Source of the DNA: Pseudomonadota bacterium | GTDB lineage: Bacteria > Pseudomonadota > Alphaproteobacteria > Rhodospirillales > Casp-alpha2 | Direction of reading: 5' to 3' | Assembly: GCA_022563215.1 (NCBI GenBank) | Contig: JADFNT010000132.1 | Span: 1 to 5,564, forward strand | DNA: 5,564 bases | In this document: piece by piece, positions 1 to 5,322 of the stretch | Numbering within the stretch: the first letter of the stretch is position 1 | How the letters are laid out: the number at the start of each line of letters is the position of its first letter | Made by a program: the position numbers and the translations under genes | The notes under the pieces: generated by a model | Seen by the model: the letters and a program-made list of their open reading frames with translations, nothing else | Databases searched by the model: none | What the model was told of the DNA's origin: nothing

Positions 1-177
1 GCCGCCGACCTTAAGCCCGCCGAGCCCGCCCCGGTTCTGGCGCACGTAATTGGCGTGGTGGATCATCCAGGTGCTGAGCCACAGCACCTTTTTCTCCAGT
101 TCGCGGAGGATCGGCAACGCGGCGGAAACGGTATTCGGGATTTCGCGGATCGGAGTCTGTTCGTCCAAGGGCGGCAT
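1..177 (-). CDS. Transketolase / pyruvate dehydrogenase E1-like protein, N-terminal fragment
   Basis: This is the first 59 codons of a gene that continues beyond the left edge. The translation starts MPPLDEQTPIREIPNTV and contains the stretch LREL-EKKVLWLSTWMIHHANYVR followed by GLKVGG. From memory this matches the N-terminus of the thiamine-diphosphate-dependent transketolase-like/homodimeric PDH E1 (AceE-like) proteins of alphaproteobacteria, just before their conserved GGHQAS-type segment. Family members decarboxylate a 2-oxoacid or transfer a ketol unit in the cytoplasm. The catalytic residues and the diphosphate-binding motif lie outside the window, so the reaction cannot be settled here. 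The start is secure: the only in-frame ATG (175-177) is preceded by an in-frame stop four codons upstream (187-189). No good Shine-Dalgarno sequence is visible. The gene is divergent from the AsnC-type regulator at 284, which probably controls it. Substrate and exact subfamily are inference. Confidence 0.7.
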   Translation of the reverse strand, partial: MPPLDEQTPIREIPNTVSAALPILRELEKKVLWLSTWMIHHANYVRQNRGGLGGLKVGG

Positions 178-283
178 GGAGGGATTCTAGCCCCGGAAGG
201 GGGCGCATGTCCTTGCGAAATGAGCCGAAAAGTGGCATAAATTAGCAATGATTGGTCATTATATATTAATTTTTTAGATTATT
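178..283. promoter_or_regulatory. Divergent control region between E1-like gene and AsnC regulator
   Basis: This 106-base spacer separates two divergent start codons. Its right half (about 236-283) is very AT-rich compared with the GC-rich genes around it. It holds a perfect 5-bp inverted repeat, AATGA-TTGG-TCATT (247-260), and a wider 7-bp inverted repeat, GGCATAA (234-240) against TTATGCC (282-288). The wider pair brackets the AT-rich core and reaches into the asnC start codon. On the minus strand a perfect TATAAT lies at 258-263, and TTGGCA lies at 285-290, but their spacing is too long to be an ideal sigma-70 promoter. AT-rich symmetrical sites beside their own genes are typical of Lrp/AsnC autoregulators. 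The sequence elements are seen directly; operator function is inferred. Confidence 0.5.
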
Positions 284-769
284 ATGCCAAATAAATCCCT
301 CGACGCGATAGATCGGAAAATCCTGGAGAATCTCCAGAACAACGCCCGAATGCGCAACGTCGAGCTGGCGGAAAAGGTCGGCCTGTCGCCGAGCCCGTGC
401 CTGCGCCGGGTCGGCAACTTGGAGGCAACGGGCGTCATCCGCGGCTACGCGACCCTGGTCGACGCCGAGGCCGTGGGCCTGCCGGTCAGCGTCTTCGTCA
501 GCGTCACCCTGGAAAAACAGATCGAAAGGGCGCTGGACAAATTCGAGAAGGAAATCCGCGCCCGGCCCGAGGTCATGGAATGCTACCTGATGACCGGCGA
601 CGCCGATTACCTGTTGCGCGTGGTGACGGCGGACCTGGGCGCCTATGAGCGGTTCCTGATCGAGCACCTGACCCGTATCCCCGGCGTCGCCTCCATCAGG
701 TCGTCGTTCGCCTTGAAGCAGGTCGCCTACCGGACGGCGCTGCCCATTTCACCGCCCGGCAAGTCTTAA
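284..769 (+). CDS. Lrp/AsnC family transcriptional regulator
   Basis: This 161-residue protein has the normal length and two-domain plan of the Lrp/AsnC family. Residues 6-17 ([12 protein letters not shown]) open the winged helix-turn-helix. Residues 26-47 ([10 protein letters not shown], then [12 protein letters not shown]) form the helix-turn-helix, with 36-47 as the likely recognition helix, and GVIRGY (50-55) leads into the wing and hinge. Residues from about 68 to 150 form the RAM effector-binding and oligomerisation domain, including [16 protein letters not shown] (98-113), the conserved glycine-aspartate turn where amino-acid ligands usually bind. Such proteins act as octameric DNA-binding discs that respond to amino acids or related metabolites. 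The ATG at 284 follows an AT-rich leader with no clear ribosome binding site, and translation there fits the family N-terminus. Its divergent partner is an E1-like enzyme gene, so a role in sensing a related metabolite is plausible, but the ligand is unknown. Confidence 0.93.
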   Translation: MPNKSLDAIDRKILENLQNNARMRNVELAEKVGLSPSPCLRRVGNLEATGVIRGYATLVDAEAVGLPVSVFVSVTLEKQIERALDKFEKEIRARPEVMECYLMTGDADYLLRVVTADLGAYERFLIEHLTRIPGVASIRSSFALKQVAYRTALPISPPGKS

Positions 770-834
770 AAACCCACAAAATCGTGAAACGCTTTTTATT
801 TACAGGCCCCCCAAAGACCTTCCATAACCGGTCC

Positions 835-1725
835 ATGGACAAGGAAAGCCAAGCAACGAGGGCCAGCCGGGCTAACCGGGCGGGCCGAAGAAGCGCCCTG
901 GTCCTTTTCCTGGGCGTTGCGCTCGGCGGGTTCATGTTCCTGGAGGCGGCATTGGCGCCGAAGGCCGACCCGTGGCCCCGGTGGCAGGCCTTTGATGCGG
1001 CTTCGACGGCGGTCATCGACCACCGCCCCTGGGACCGGTTTTTGAAAAAATACCTGAAACCCGGCCCGGGCGGCGTCAACCGGGTCGCCTACGGCCGCGT
1101 CACCGGCGACGACCGCCTGGCGCTGTACAAGTACCTGGTGACACTTCGCCTGACCTCCATCGAACGCTTCAACCGCGCCGAACAGCGGGCCTATTGGATC
1201 AACCTCTACAACGCCCTCACGGTGCGGCTGGTGATGGAGTTCCATCCCATCAACAGCATCAAGGACATCGACATCTCGTCGAATCCGCTGAGCGGCGTTT
1301 TCAGCGGCCCGTGGGACCGCAAGCTGCTGGATGTCGGGGGTGAGCCGTTGAGCCTCAATGACATCGAGCACCGCATCCTCAGGCCCATCTGGCGCGACCC
1401 GCGCATCCATTATGCCGTCAATTGCGCCGCCGTCGGCTGCCCGAACCTGCAGCCGCTGGCCTTTACCGGCGCCAACACCGAGGCGCTCCTCGATCACGCG
1501 GCTCAAAACTACGTCAACAGCCCCCGCGGCGCCCGCGTCGAGGACGGGCGGCTGATCGTGTCCAAGATTTATGCCTGGTTCGTCGACGACTTCGGCGGTT
1601 CGGAGGAAGGCGTCCTCGCCCATCTCCGGCACCTGGCGGAACCAACCCTGGCCCGCGCCCTCGAGGGCCGGACCTCCATCGACGATTACGAATACGACTG
1701 GCGCCTAAACGATTCCCGGTCTTGA
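835..1725 (+). CDS. DUF547 domain-containing exported or membrane-anchored protein
   Basis: This is a 296-residue protein when started at the ATG at 835. After a basic N-region (RASRANRAGRR) comes a hydrophobic stretch at about residues 20-36 (SALVLFLGVALGGFMFL) that could be a signal peptide or membrane anchor, so the domain probably lies in the periplasm. The DUF547 signature (as I recall it, PF04784) is clear: RAYWINLYNALTVRLVM, then IKDID, then LSLNDIEHRILRP, then PRIHYAVNCAAVGCPNL with cysteines at about 197 and 202, and SKIYAWFVDDFGG near the end. The family has no firmly established reaction that I can cite. The reading frame is also open from a GTG at 784. I prefer 835 because the extra 17 codons include a TTA and AT-rich, promoter-like sequence, but neither start has a convincing ribosome binding site. 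The gene lies 65 bases after asnC in the same direction and converges on the reductase gene, with 36 bases between stops. Confidence 0.85.
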   Translation: MDKESQATRASRANRAGRRSALVLFLGVALGGFMFLEAALAPKADPWPRWQAFDAASTAVIDHRPWDRFLKKYLKPGPGGVNRVAYGRVTGDDRLALYKYLVTLRLTSIERFNRAEQRAYWINLYNALTVRLVMEFHPINSIKDIDISSNPLSGVFSGPWDRKLLDVGGEPLSLNDIEHRILRPIWRDPRIHYAVNCAAVGCPNLQPLAFTGANTEALLDHAAQNYVNSPRGARVEDGRLIVSKIYAWFVDDFGGSEEGVLAHLRHLAEPTLARALEGRTSIDDYEYDWRLNDSRS

Positions 1726-1761
1726 GGGGCGGCGCGCCAATTCACGAAAACGTCAGGAAAT

Positions 1762-2922
1762 TCAAACGTCGACGGTGATGTCGGTCTTAGGCTTAGAGGA
1801 GCAGATCAGGATCTGCCCTTCCTCGTCGGGCAGGAAGGCGTCGTCGTTGACGTATTCGATCTCGCCCTCGATCAACGCGCACATGCAGGTATGGCAAACC
1901 CCGGCCCGGCAACTGAAATCGGGCGTCACCCCGTTGGCTTCGGCCAGCTCGAGGATGGTTTCAATTTCCGGGTCCCAGTTGACCGTGACGCCGGAACGCT
2001 TGAACGTCACCACGGGCCCGTCGGCCGCCGCGCCGGGGCCGGGGACTGTCGAGGCGCTTTTCCGATCGGCTTTATCCCCGGCGCCGCTCTCTTTAAGCAC
2101 TGTTGCCGGGCCGAAGAATTCGTAATAAATGCGTCCTTCCGCCACCCCCCAGTCGAGAAGCCCGTTGAACAGCGCCTTCATGAACGGCGGCGGGCCGCAC
2201 AGGTAGAAATCGCCGTCCTTGCCGGGCACCAGGCTTTGCAGCAGTTCCATGGTAATCACCCCGGCGCTGTCGTAGTCCCGGCCTTCGACGTCGCCGGGGC
2301 CCGGCTCCAAATAGGCGATGTGGGCATGGACGTTGGCGTGGGTTTCGGCCAGGCCCCGCACGTGCGCGCCGAAGGCGTGTTCGTCGCCGTTGCGGACCCC
2401 GTGGACGAACCACACCGGCCTTTTGGCGCCGTTGGAAACGATGTGGTTGAGCATGCTGACCATCGGCGTCAGGCCGACGCCGCCCGACAGCAGCACCACC
2501 GGCCCCGAATCGCCCCCATCCCCATCCACGGCACCGTCTTCGAGCAGGAAAAAATCGCCCGAGGGCGCGCGCACCTGCAATTCGCTACCGGCCTCGACGT
2601 GGTCGTGGAAATAGTTGGACGACACCCCGGGCGGCGCGTCTGGTTGATCGGGCGGCGGCGGCTCGCGCTTGATCGACAGGCGGTAATGGGTGGCGCCGCC
2701 CGAGCCGTCGGAAATGGTATAAGTGCGAAGGACCGGCTTCTCATGGCCCGGCACGTCGAGTTTGAAGCCCAGGAACTGCCCCGGCTTGTAGGGCGCCAGC
2801 GGGCGTCCGTCCTTGGCCGTTAGGTAGAACGAGGTGACGGTCCGGCTTTCCGGTTCCTTGCGCTCGACGCAAAAGGTCCGGTATCCGTCCCAGCCGCCGG
2901 AGGAATCCTTGGGCTCGTTCAT
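1762..2922 (-). CDS. FAD/NAD(P)H oxidoreductase with C-terminal plant-type [2Fe-2S] ferredoxin domain
   Basis: This 386-residue cytoplasmic electron-transfer flavoprotein has three domains in order. The FAD-binding barrel (about 14-128) has KPGQF at 46-50, RTYTIS at 66-71, the flavin-contacting RxYS/T-type motif, and GVSSNYFHD at 99-107, which resembles the flavohemoglobin reductase part. The NAD(P) domain (about 140-272) has GGVGLTPM at 147-154, CGPPPFM at 242-248 and YEFFGP at 267-272. After a low-complexity linker of about 30 residues, a plant-type ferredoxin domain has cysteines at 338, 343, 346 and 374 (C-x4-C-x2-C-x27-C), suited to a [2Fe-2S] cluster. It would pass electrons from NAD(P)H through FAD to the cluster and then to an unknown acceptor. 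The domain order matches Hcr-like reductases and the C-terminal part of MOSC-fused reductases, but there is no globin, MOSC domain or hybrid-cluster protein in view. The frame is open to an ATG at 2985, but the start at 2922 has a good ribosome binding site. The acceptor cannot be named. Confidence 0.92.
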   Translation of the reverse strand: MNEPKDSSGGWDGYRTFCVERKEPESRTVTSFYLTAKDGRPLAPYKPGQFLGFKLDVPGHEKPVLRTYTISDGSGGATHYRLSIKREPPPPDQPDAPPGVSSNYFHDHVEAGSELQVRAPSGDFFLLEDGAVDGDGGDSGPVVLLSGGVGLTPMVSMLNHIVSNGAKRPVWFVHGVRNGDEHAFGAHVRGLAETHANVHAHIAYLEPGPGDVEGRDYDSAGVITMELLQSLVPGKDGDFYLCGPPPFMKALFNGLLDWGVAEGRIYYEFFGPATVLKESGAGDKADRKSASTVPGPGAAADGPVVTFKRSGVTVNWDPEIETILELAEANGVTPDFSCRAGVCHTCMCALIEGEIEYVNDDAFLPDEEGQILICSSKPKTDITVDV

Positions 2923-2928
2923 GGTTGG

Positions 2929-2935
2929 CTTCCTT
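2929..2935 (-). promoter_or_regulatory. Shine-Dalgarno site for the FAD/[2Fe-2S] reductase
   Basis: Read on the minus strand this is AAGGAAG, six bases before the ATG at 2922. It is the best ribosome binding site in the window and decides the start: the alternative upstream ATG at 2985 has no such site and would add 21 residues not needed by the FAD domain. Confidence 0.75.
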
Positions 2936-3089
2936 TGGCTTTCCGGTATCCGGAGCAGGCTAACTTGCCGTTCCAGGGAGGCCAAGGCAACCCTTTGCGA
3001 ACTAGGGGTTTGGCGGCGGCGGCGAGGCTGTTAGTTTAGTTGATTCCCTTAAACGGAAACCGGCCCAAGGGGCAGCGGGGGACTGAAGG

Positions 3090-3572
3090 GTGGCGGCAAA
3101 ACGCGGCGACGACAAGGCCTGGAACGAATTCATCTCGTGGTGCGGAGAACGTGGCCTCAAGGCGGTGCCGGCCAACCCCTGGACGCTGGCCGCCTATGCC
3201 CGGTGGAGCGAGCGCCACCATCCCTATCCGACCGTGGCCAAGAACATCGAGGCCATCGCCCGGGTCCACCATACGAAAACGCGCAAACGCCTGGACCGCC
3301 ACCCCATGGTCACGAGCACGATGAGGCTCATCGAAACCCGCGCCAAGGCGAAGAAATCGGCCAAGGACAAACAGGCGGCGCTGTTCCCGGAAGACGACAT
3401 CCTGGAGAAGAAAGCCGCCAAAAAGGGCAAGGCAGGGAAAGCCAAAAAATCCACCGGCAAAGCCAAGGCCATCAAGGCCAAGGGAAAGGGCAAAAAGACG
3501 GCCATGAAAAAAACCCGCAAAAAAATGAGCGCCAGCCCGAAGCTGGTGTCCCGGCGGCGGTTGAAAAGCTGA
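3090..3572 (+). CDS. Small basic protein: integrase-like SAM/core-binding N-terminus with histone H1-like lysine tail
   Basis: This is a 160-residue protein from a GTG start. Residues 7-83 (DDKAWNEFISWCGERG, PANPWTLAAYARWSE, VAKNIEAIARVHHTK, DRHPMVTSTMRLIE) look like the helical SAM-like core-binding domain that precedes the catalytic domain of tyrosine recombinases. There is no recombinase catalytic domain after it and no R-H-R-Y set. After an acidic patch (PEDDILE, 100-106) the protein becomes a low-complexity basic tail. Residues 107-145 contain 19 lysines in 39 positions, mostly in AKK, KAK and GKGKK units, and no acidic residue occurs after 106. This resembles eukaryotic H1 and bacterial H1-like tails. 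It is probably a DNA-binding, nucleoid-associated protein, but that is inference. The start is uncertain: a G-rich stretch (about 3077-3081) is the only Shine-Dalgarno-like sequence. The gene diverges from the reductase gene and converges on the M23 gene, with 29 bases between stops. Confidence 0.78.
   Translation: MAAKRGDDKAWNEFISWCGERGLKAVPANPWTLAAYARWSERHHPYPTVAKNIEAIARVHHTKTRKRLDRHPMVTSTMRLIETRAKAKKSAKDKQAALFPEDDILEKKAAKKGKAGKAKKSTGKAKAIKAKGKGKKTAMKKTRKKMSASPKLVSRRRLKS
3405..3526 (+). repeat. Low-complexity lysine/alanine codon region with two A7 runs
   Basis: Degenerate AAG/AAA-GCC codon repeats encode the lysine-rich tail. Repeated units such as GCCAAGGCC and AAGGCCAAGG are visible around 3460-3485. 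There are two homopolymers of seven A residues, at 3507-3513 and 3519-3525. The region is purine-rich on the coding strand, unlike the surrounding genes, and could expand, contract or slip. Confidence 0.6.
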
Positions 3573-3601
3573 GGCCGGGGCCGGTCTTGGCTAATGGGCG
3601 G

Positions 3602-4657
3602 TCAGCGGACCTCGACCTCGCGGACGATCGAGATGATTTTCTCTTTTGCGCCGCCCTTGTCGCGCACCAGGGTGATGTCGCCCCGATAGGTCCCCGGCGG
3701 CAGTAAACGAGACTTCCTTTTCTTGCCGGTAAAGACGAAACGCCGGGCCTGGGTCTTGTCCACGGTTTTCGAGCGTTCGACGATGGTCCGGCCGTTGGGG
3801 GCGGTGATTTTCAGGCTCAGGATATCGCCGGCCCGGGGCCAGAACATATCCACCCATAGCACCATGGCCGGCGCCGTGCGCGACATCTGGGAGGCGGAAA
3901 AATCGCCCCGCCTGGCGGCCCGGGGGGACAGCCGGCTGGGGGCGAAACCGGCGTTGTAGAGGGCCGTCGTCTCCCCGGTCAGACCCTTAAGCACATCCTT
4001 GCGCCAAAGGGGGGCAACGCCTAGGCCGCATTGCCGTTGCCTCCCCACCCCGGTGAACGGATCAATCACCCGCTTGCCCTTGCGCACGGCCAGATGGACG
4101 TGGGGGAACTGCGCCCGGCCCGAGTGGCCGACCAGGCCCAGCTTCCGCCCCCGTTCGACCCTTTCGCCCTTTTTGACCGCGAGGCTGCCCCGGCGCATGT
4201 GGCAATACTGGGTTTCCCAGCCGCCGCCGTGGACGAGAACCAGGCCGTTGCCGCATTCCCGCCCCTTGACGGAACCGCTGCCGGCAATGGTGAAGTCGAC
4301 GTCCTTCATGCCGTCGCGCACCGCCTTGACGATGCCGGGCGCCGACGCCACCACGTCGATGCCCTTGGCCATCGCGGCCAGATCGCGGATGGCGATGTCG
4401 GTGCCTTTGTGCCCGTCGTAGGTCCTTTTCCGGCAAGCGTAATCGCGCCGGCCCGGTCCCGGATCGACATCGACGAAATTGACCAGCCAGCAGTCCTTCC
4501 CCAGCCGGCAGCGAATCGGAAGGCCGAGGGCGGGCGGTTTCGCCTCCGCGCCATGGGCCGGAAAGGTTACCGGCCCTAACCCCGCCCAGAGAAAGCAGGC
4601 GGCGGCAAAAACGGCGGATTTCGGCGTGCATCGGGTAAATTCCATCCCTTTACCCAT
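3602..4657 (-). CDS. Exported M23 family metallopeptidase (LytM-type)
   Basis: This is a 351-residue protein when started at the ATG at 4657. A signal peptide is visible: a basic N-region, then SAVFAAACFLWAGLG, and a probable cleavage near AHGAEA, so it acts in the periplasm. The M23 (LytM-like, gluzincin-type fold) zinc site is intact: YDGHKGTDIAI supplies the first His and Asp (about H83, D87), and GHSGRAQFPHVHLAV supplies the HxH pair (about H186, H188). YCHM (about H153) matches the family's accessory His. Several cysteines (about 50, 56, 75, 135, 152) could form disulfides in the periplasm. A C-terminal beta-rich region of about 120 residues (VLWVDMFWP, TAPNGRTIVE, PPGTYRGDITLVR) looks Ig-like. 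The enzyme probably cuts peptide crosslinks or stems of peptidoglycan. An ATG at 4645 is an equally possible start. The ATG at 4741 is unlikely because it would put the intergenic palindrome inside the gene. Confidence 0.9.
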   Translation of the reverse strand: MGKGMEFTRCTPKSAVFAAACFLWAGLGPVTFPAHGAEAKPPALGLPIRCRLGKDCWLVNFVDVDPGPGRRDYACRKRTYDGHKGTDIAIRDLAAMAKGIDVVASAPGIVKAVRDGMKDVDFTIAGSGSVKGRECGNGLVLVHGGGWETQYCHMRRGSLAVKKGERVERGRKLGLVGHSGRAQFPHVHLAVRKGKRVIDPFTGVGRQRQCGLGVAPLWRKDVLKGLTGETTALYNAGFAPSRLSPRAARRGDFSASQMSRTAPAMVLWVDMFWPRAGDILSLKITAPNGRTIVERSKTVDKTQARRFVFTGKKRKSRLLPPGTYRGDITLVRDKGGAKEKIISIVREVEVR

Positions 4658-4710
4658 AGCAGGCCGGGGGCCCGGTGATAAGGCTTGCTTGCCGCGACTC
4701 GGCGAAAGGC

Positions 4711-4731
4711 ATATATTGCGGCGCAATATAT
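4711..4731. promoter_or_regulatory. 21-bp palindrome, candidate operator between M23 and maoC genes
   Basis: This is a perfect inverted repeat of 10 bp per arm, ATATATTGCG and CGCAATATAT, around a single G at 4721. It lies in the divergent spacer, 53 bases from the M23 start and 49 bases from the maoC start. Ten bases later a related 11-mer occurs: TTGTTTTGCAA (4731-4741) beside the inner core TTGCGGCGCAA (4716-4726), with centres 15 bp apart. TGCA-A-TGCA (4737-4745) is a further small palindrome. Such symmetry with AT-rich outer arms suits a dimeric helix-turn-helix repressor. The symmetry is seen directly; the regulator is unknown and not encoded in the window next to it. Confidence 0.6.
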
Positions 4732-4762
4732 TGTTTTGCAATGCACAAAGGCCGTTTCAACG

Positions 4763-4771
4763 AGGACGGAG
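4763..4771 (+). promoter_or_regulatory. Shine-Dalgarno site for maoC-like gene
   Basis: AGGACGGAG contains AGGA and GGAG elements; the GGAG ends nine bases before the ATG at 4781. It supports that start over the longer open frame from 4685, whose extra residues would be encoded across the palindrome and promoter region. Confidence 0.65.
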
Positions 4772-4780
4772 TCAAAGCCG

Positions 4781-5239
4781 ATGGAAGCCGCCAAAAGCAC
4801 TCATGAAATGCTGCACGGATATTACTTCGAGGACCTGCGGAAAGGCATGCGGGACGTCTATGCCAAGACCATCACCGACGCCGACGTGACGTCGTTCGCC
4901 GGCATTTCCGGCGACACCAACCCCATCCACCTGAACCACGAATTCGCCAGCGAAACCATGTTCGAGGGCCGGGTCGCCCACGGCATGCTGACGGCCAGCT
5001 TCATTTCCACCGTCATCGGCACCAAGCTGCCCGGACCGGGCTGCATTTACGTCGGCCAGAACCTGCGCTTCAAGGCCCCGGTCAAGGTCGGCGACACGGT
5101 GACGGCGACGTGCACGGTGACCAGGCTGATTGCCGAAAAATGCCTCATCGAAATGGATACCGTGTGCTCCGTCGGCGGCGAGGTAGTGCTGGACGGAGAG
5201 GCGACGATCCTGGTGCCGTCGAAAGTCAAAGCCAACTAG
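4781..5239 (+). CDS. MaoC-like (R)-specific enoyl-CoA hydratase (PhaJ type)
   Basis: This 152-residue single hot-dog-fold protein has the normal length of PhaJ/MaoC hydratases. The hydratase-2 motif is complete: FAGISGDTNPIHLNHEFA at residues 39-56, with the catalytic pair Asp45 and His50. It is followed by GRVAHGMLTASFIS, the conserved loop and long helix, and by LPGPGCIYVGQNLRFKAPVKVGDTV (split here as LPGPGCIYVGQ and NLRFKAPVKVGDTV), a beta-strand region typical of the family. The enzyme adds water to trans-2-enoyl-CoA to give (R)-3-hydroxyacyl-CoA, linking fatty-acid breakdown to polyhydroxyalkanoate synthesis or other acyl-CoA pathways; the chain length preferred is not evident. It has a ribosome binding site at 4763-4771 and a candidate operator upstream. 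It lies 83 bases before ribF in the same direction, an arrangement I recall from alphaproteobacteria, so the pair may share a transcript. Confidence 0.92.
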   Translation: MEAAKSTHEMLHGYYFEDLRKGMRDVYAKTITDADVTSFAGISGDTNPIHLNHEFASETMFEGRVAHGMLTASFISTVIGTKLPGPGCIYVGQNLRFKAPVKVGDTVTATCTVTRLIAEKCLIEMDTVCSVGGEVVLDGEATILVPSKVKAN

Positions 5240-5283
5240 TCCCCCCGGACCCGTTGCCCCCCCGGCTCTCATCGCCGCCCTTT

Positions 5284-5302
5284 CCCCTTGACCCGCAAGG
5301 GG
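5284..5302 (+). other. GC-rich hairpin between maoC-like gene and ribF
   Basis: A perfect 7-bp stem, CCCCTTG (5284-5290) with CAAGGGG (5296-5302), encloses the 5-base loop ACCCG. Two further U-G pairs could extend it. No run of T follows, so it is not a standard intrinsic terminator. The 3' arm also contains the only Shine-Dalgarno-like AAGGGGGG (5297-5304) before ribF, although that lies 18 bases from the ATG. It may stabilise the maoC message, weaken read-through or mask ribF translation; none of these is shown. Confidence 0.4.
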
Positions 5303-5322
5303 GGCGCTGACACTTTCCCGCC

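Noticed and set aside
796..1632. Minus-strand open frame (278 residues) opposite the DUF547 gene
   Set aside because: It is an antisense shadow; the plus strand carries the clear DUF547 signature.
1726..1761. Possible bidirectional terminator between the convergent DUF547 and reductase genes
   Set aside because: Only the short palindrome GGCGCGCC is visible, with no longer stem and no T-tract.
1891..2823. Long plus-strand open frame (310 residues) opposite the reductase gene
   Set aside because: Its translation is the His/Arg/Gly/Ala/Val-rich type seen on the antisense strand of GC-rich genes, and the opposite strand encodes a complete, motif-rich reductase.
2989..3010. Weak inverted repeat AACCC/GGGTT in the reductase/basic-tail divergent spacer
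   Set aside because: The arms are only 5 bp with a 12-base gap, which is expected by chance.
3040..3324. 94-residue open frame overlapping the start of the basic-tail gene
   Set aside because: It is in another frame, rich in Arg/Pro/Ser/Thr/Ala as expected for an off-frame reading of GC-rich coding DNA, and has no recognisable domain. The 3090-3572 frame has the coherent protein.
3090..3572. Evidence of a mobile element around the integrase-like protein
   Set aside because: There is no catalytic domain, no attachment-site repeats, no tRNA and no flanking mobile genes in the window, so an integrated element is not supported.
3573..3601. Possible terminator between the convergent basic-tail and M23 genes
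   Set aside because: There is a GGCCGGGGCCGG stretch but no convincing stem-loop with a T-tract.
4658..4741. N-terminal extension of the M23 peptidase from an ATG at 4741
   Set aside because: It would bury the signal peptide 28 residues further in and run through the intergenic palindrome; the starts at 4657 or 4645 place the signal peptide correctly.
4685..4780. N-terminal extension of the maoC-like gene from an ATG at 4685
   Set aside because: It would encode the palindrome, lacks family similarity, and the ATG at 4781 has a ribosome binding site and fits the normal PhaJ length.
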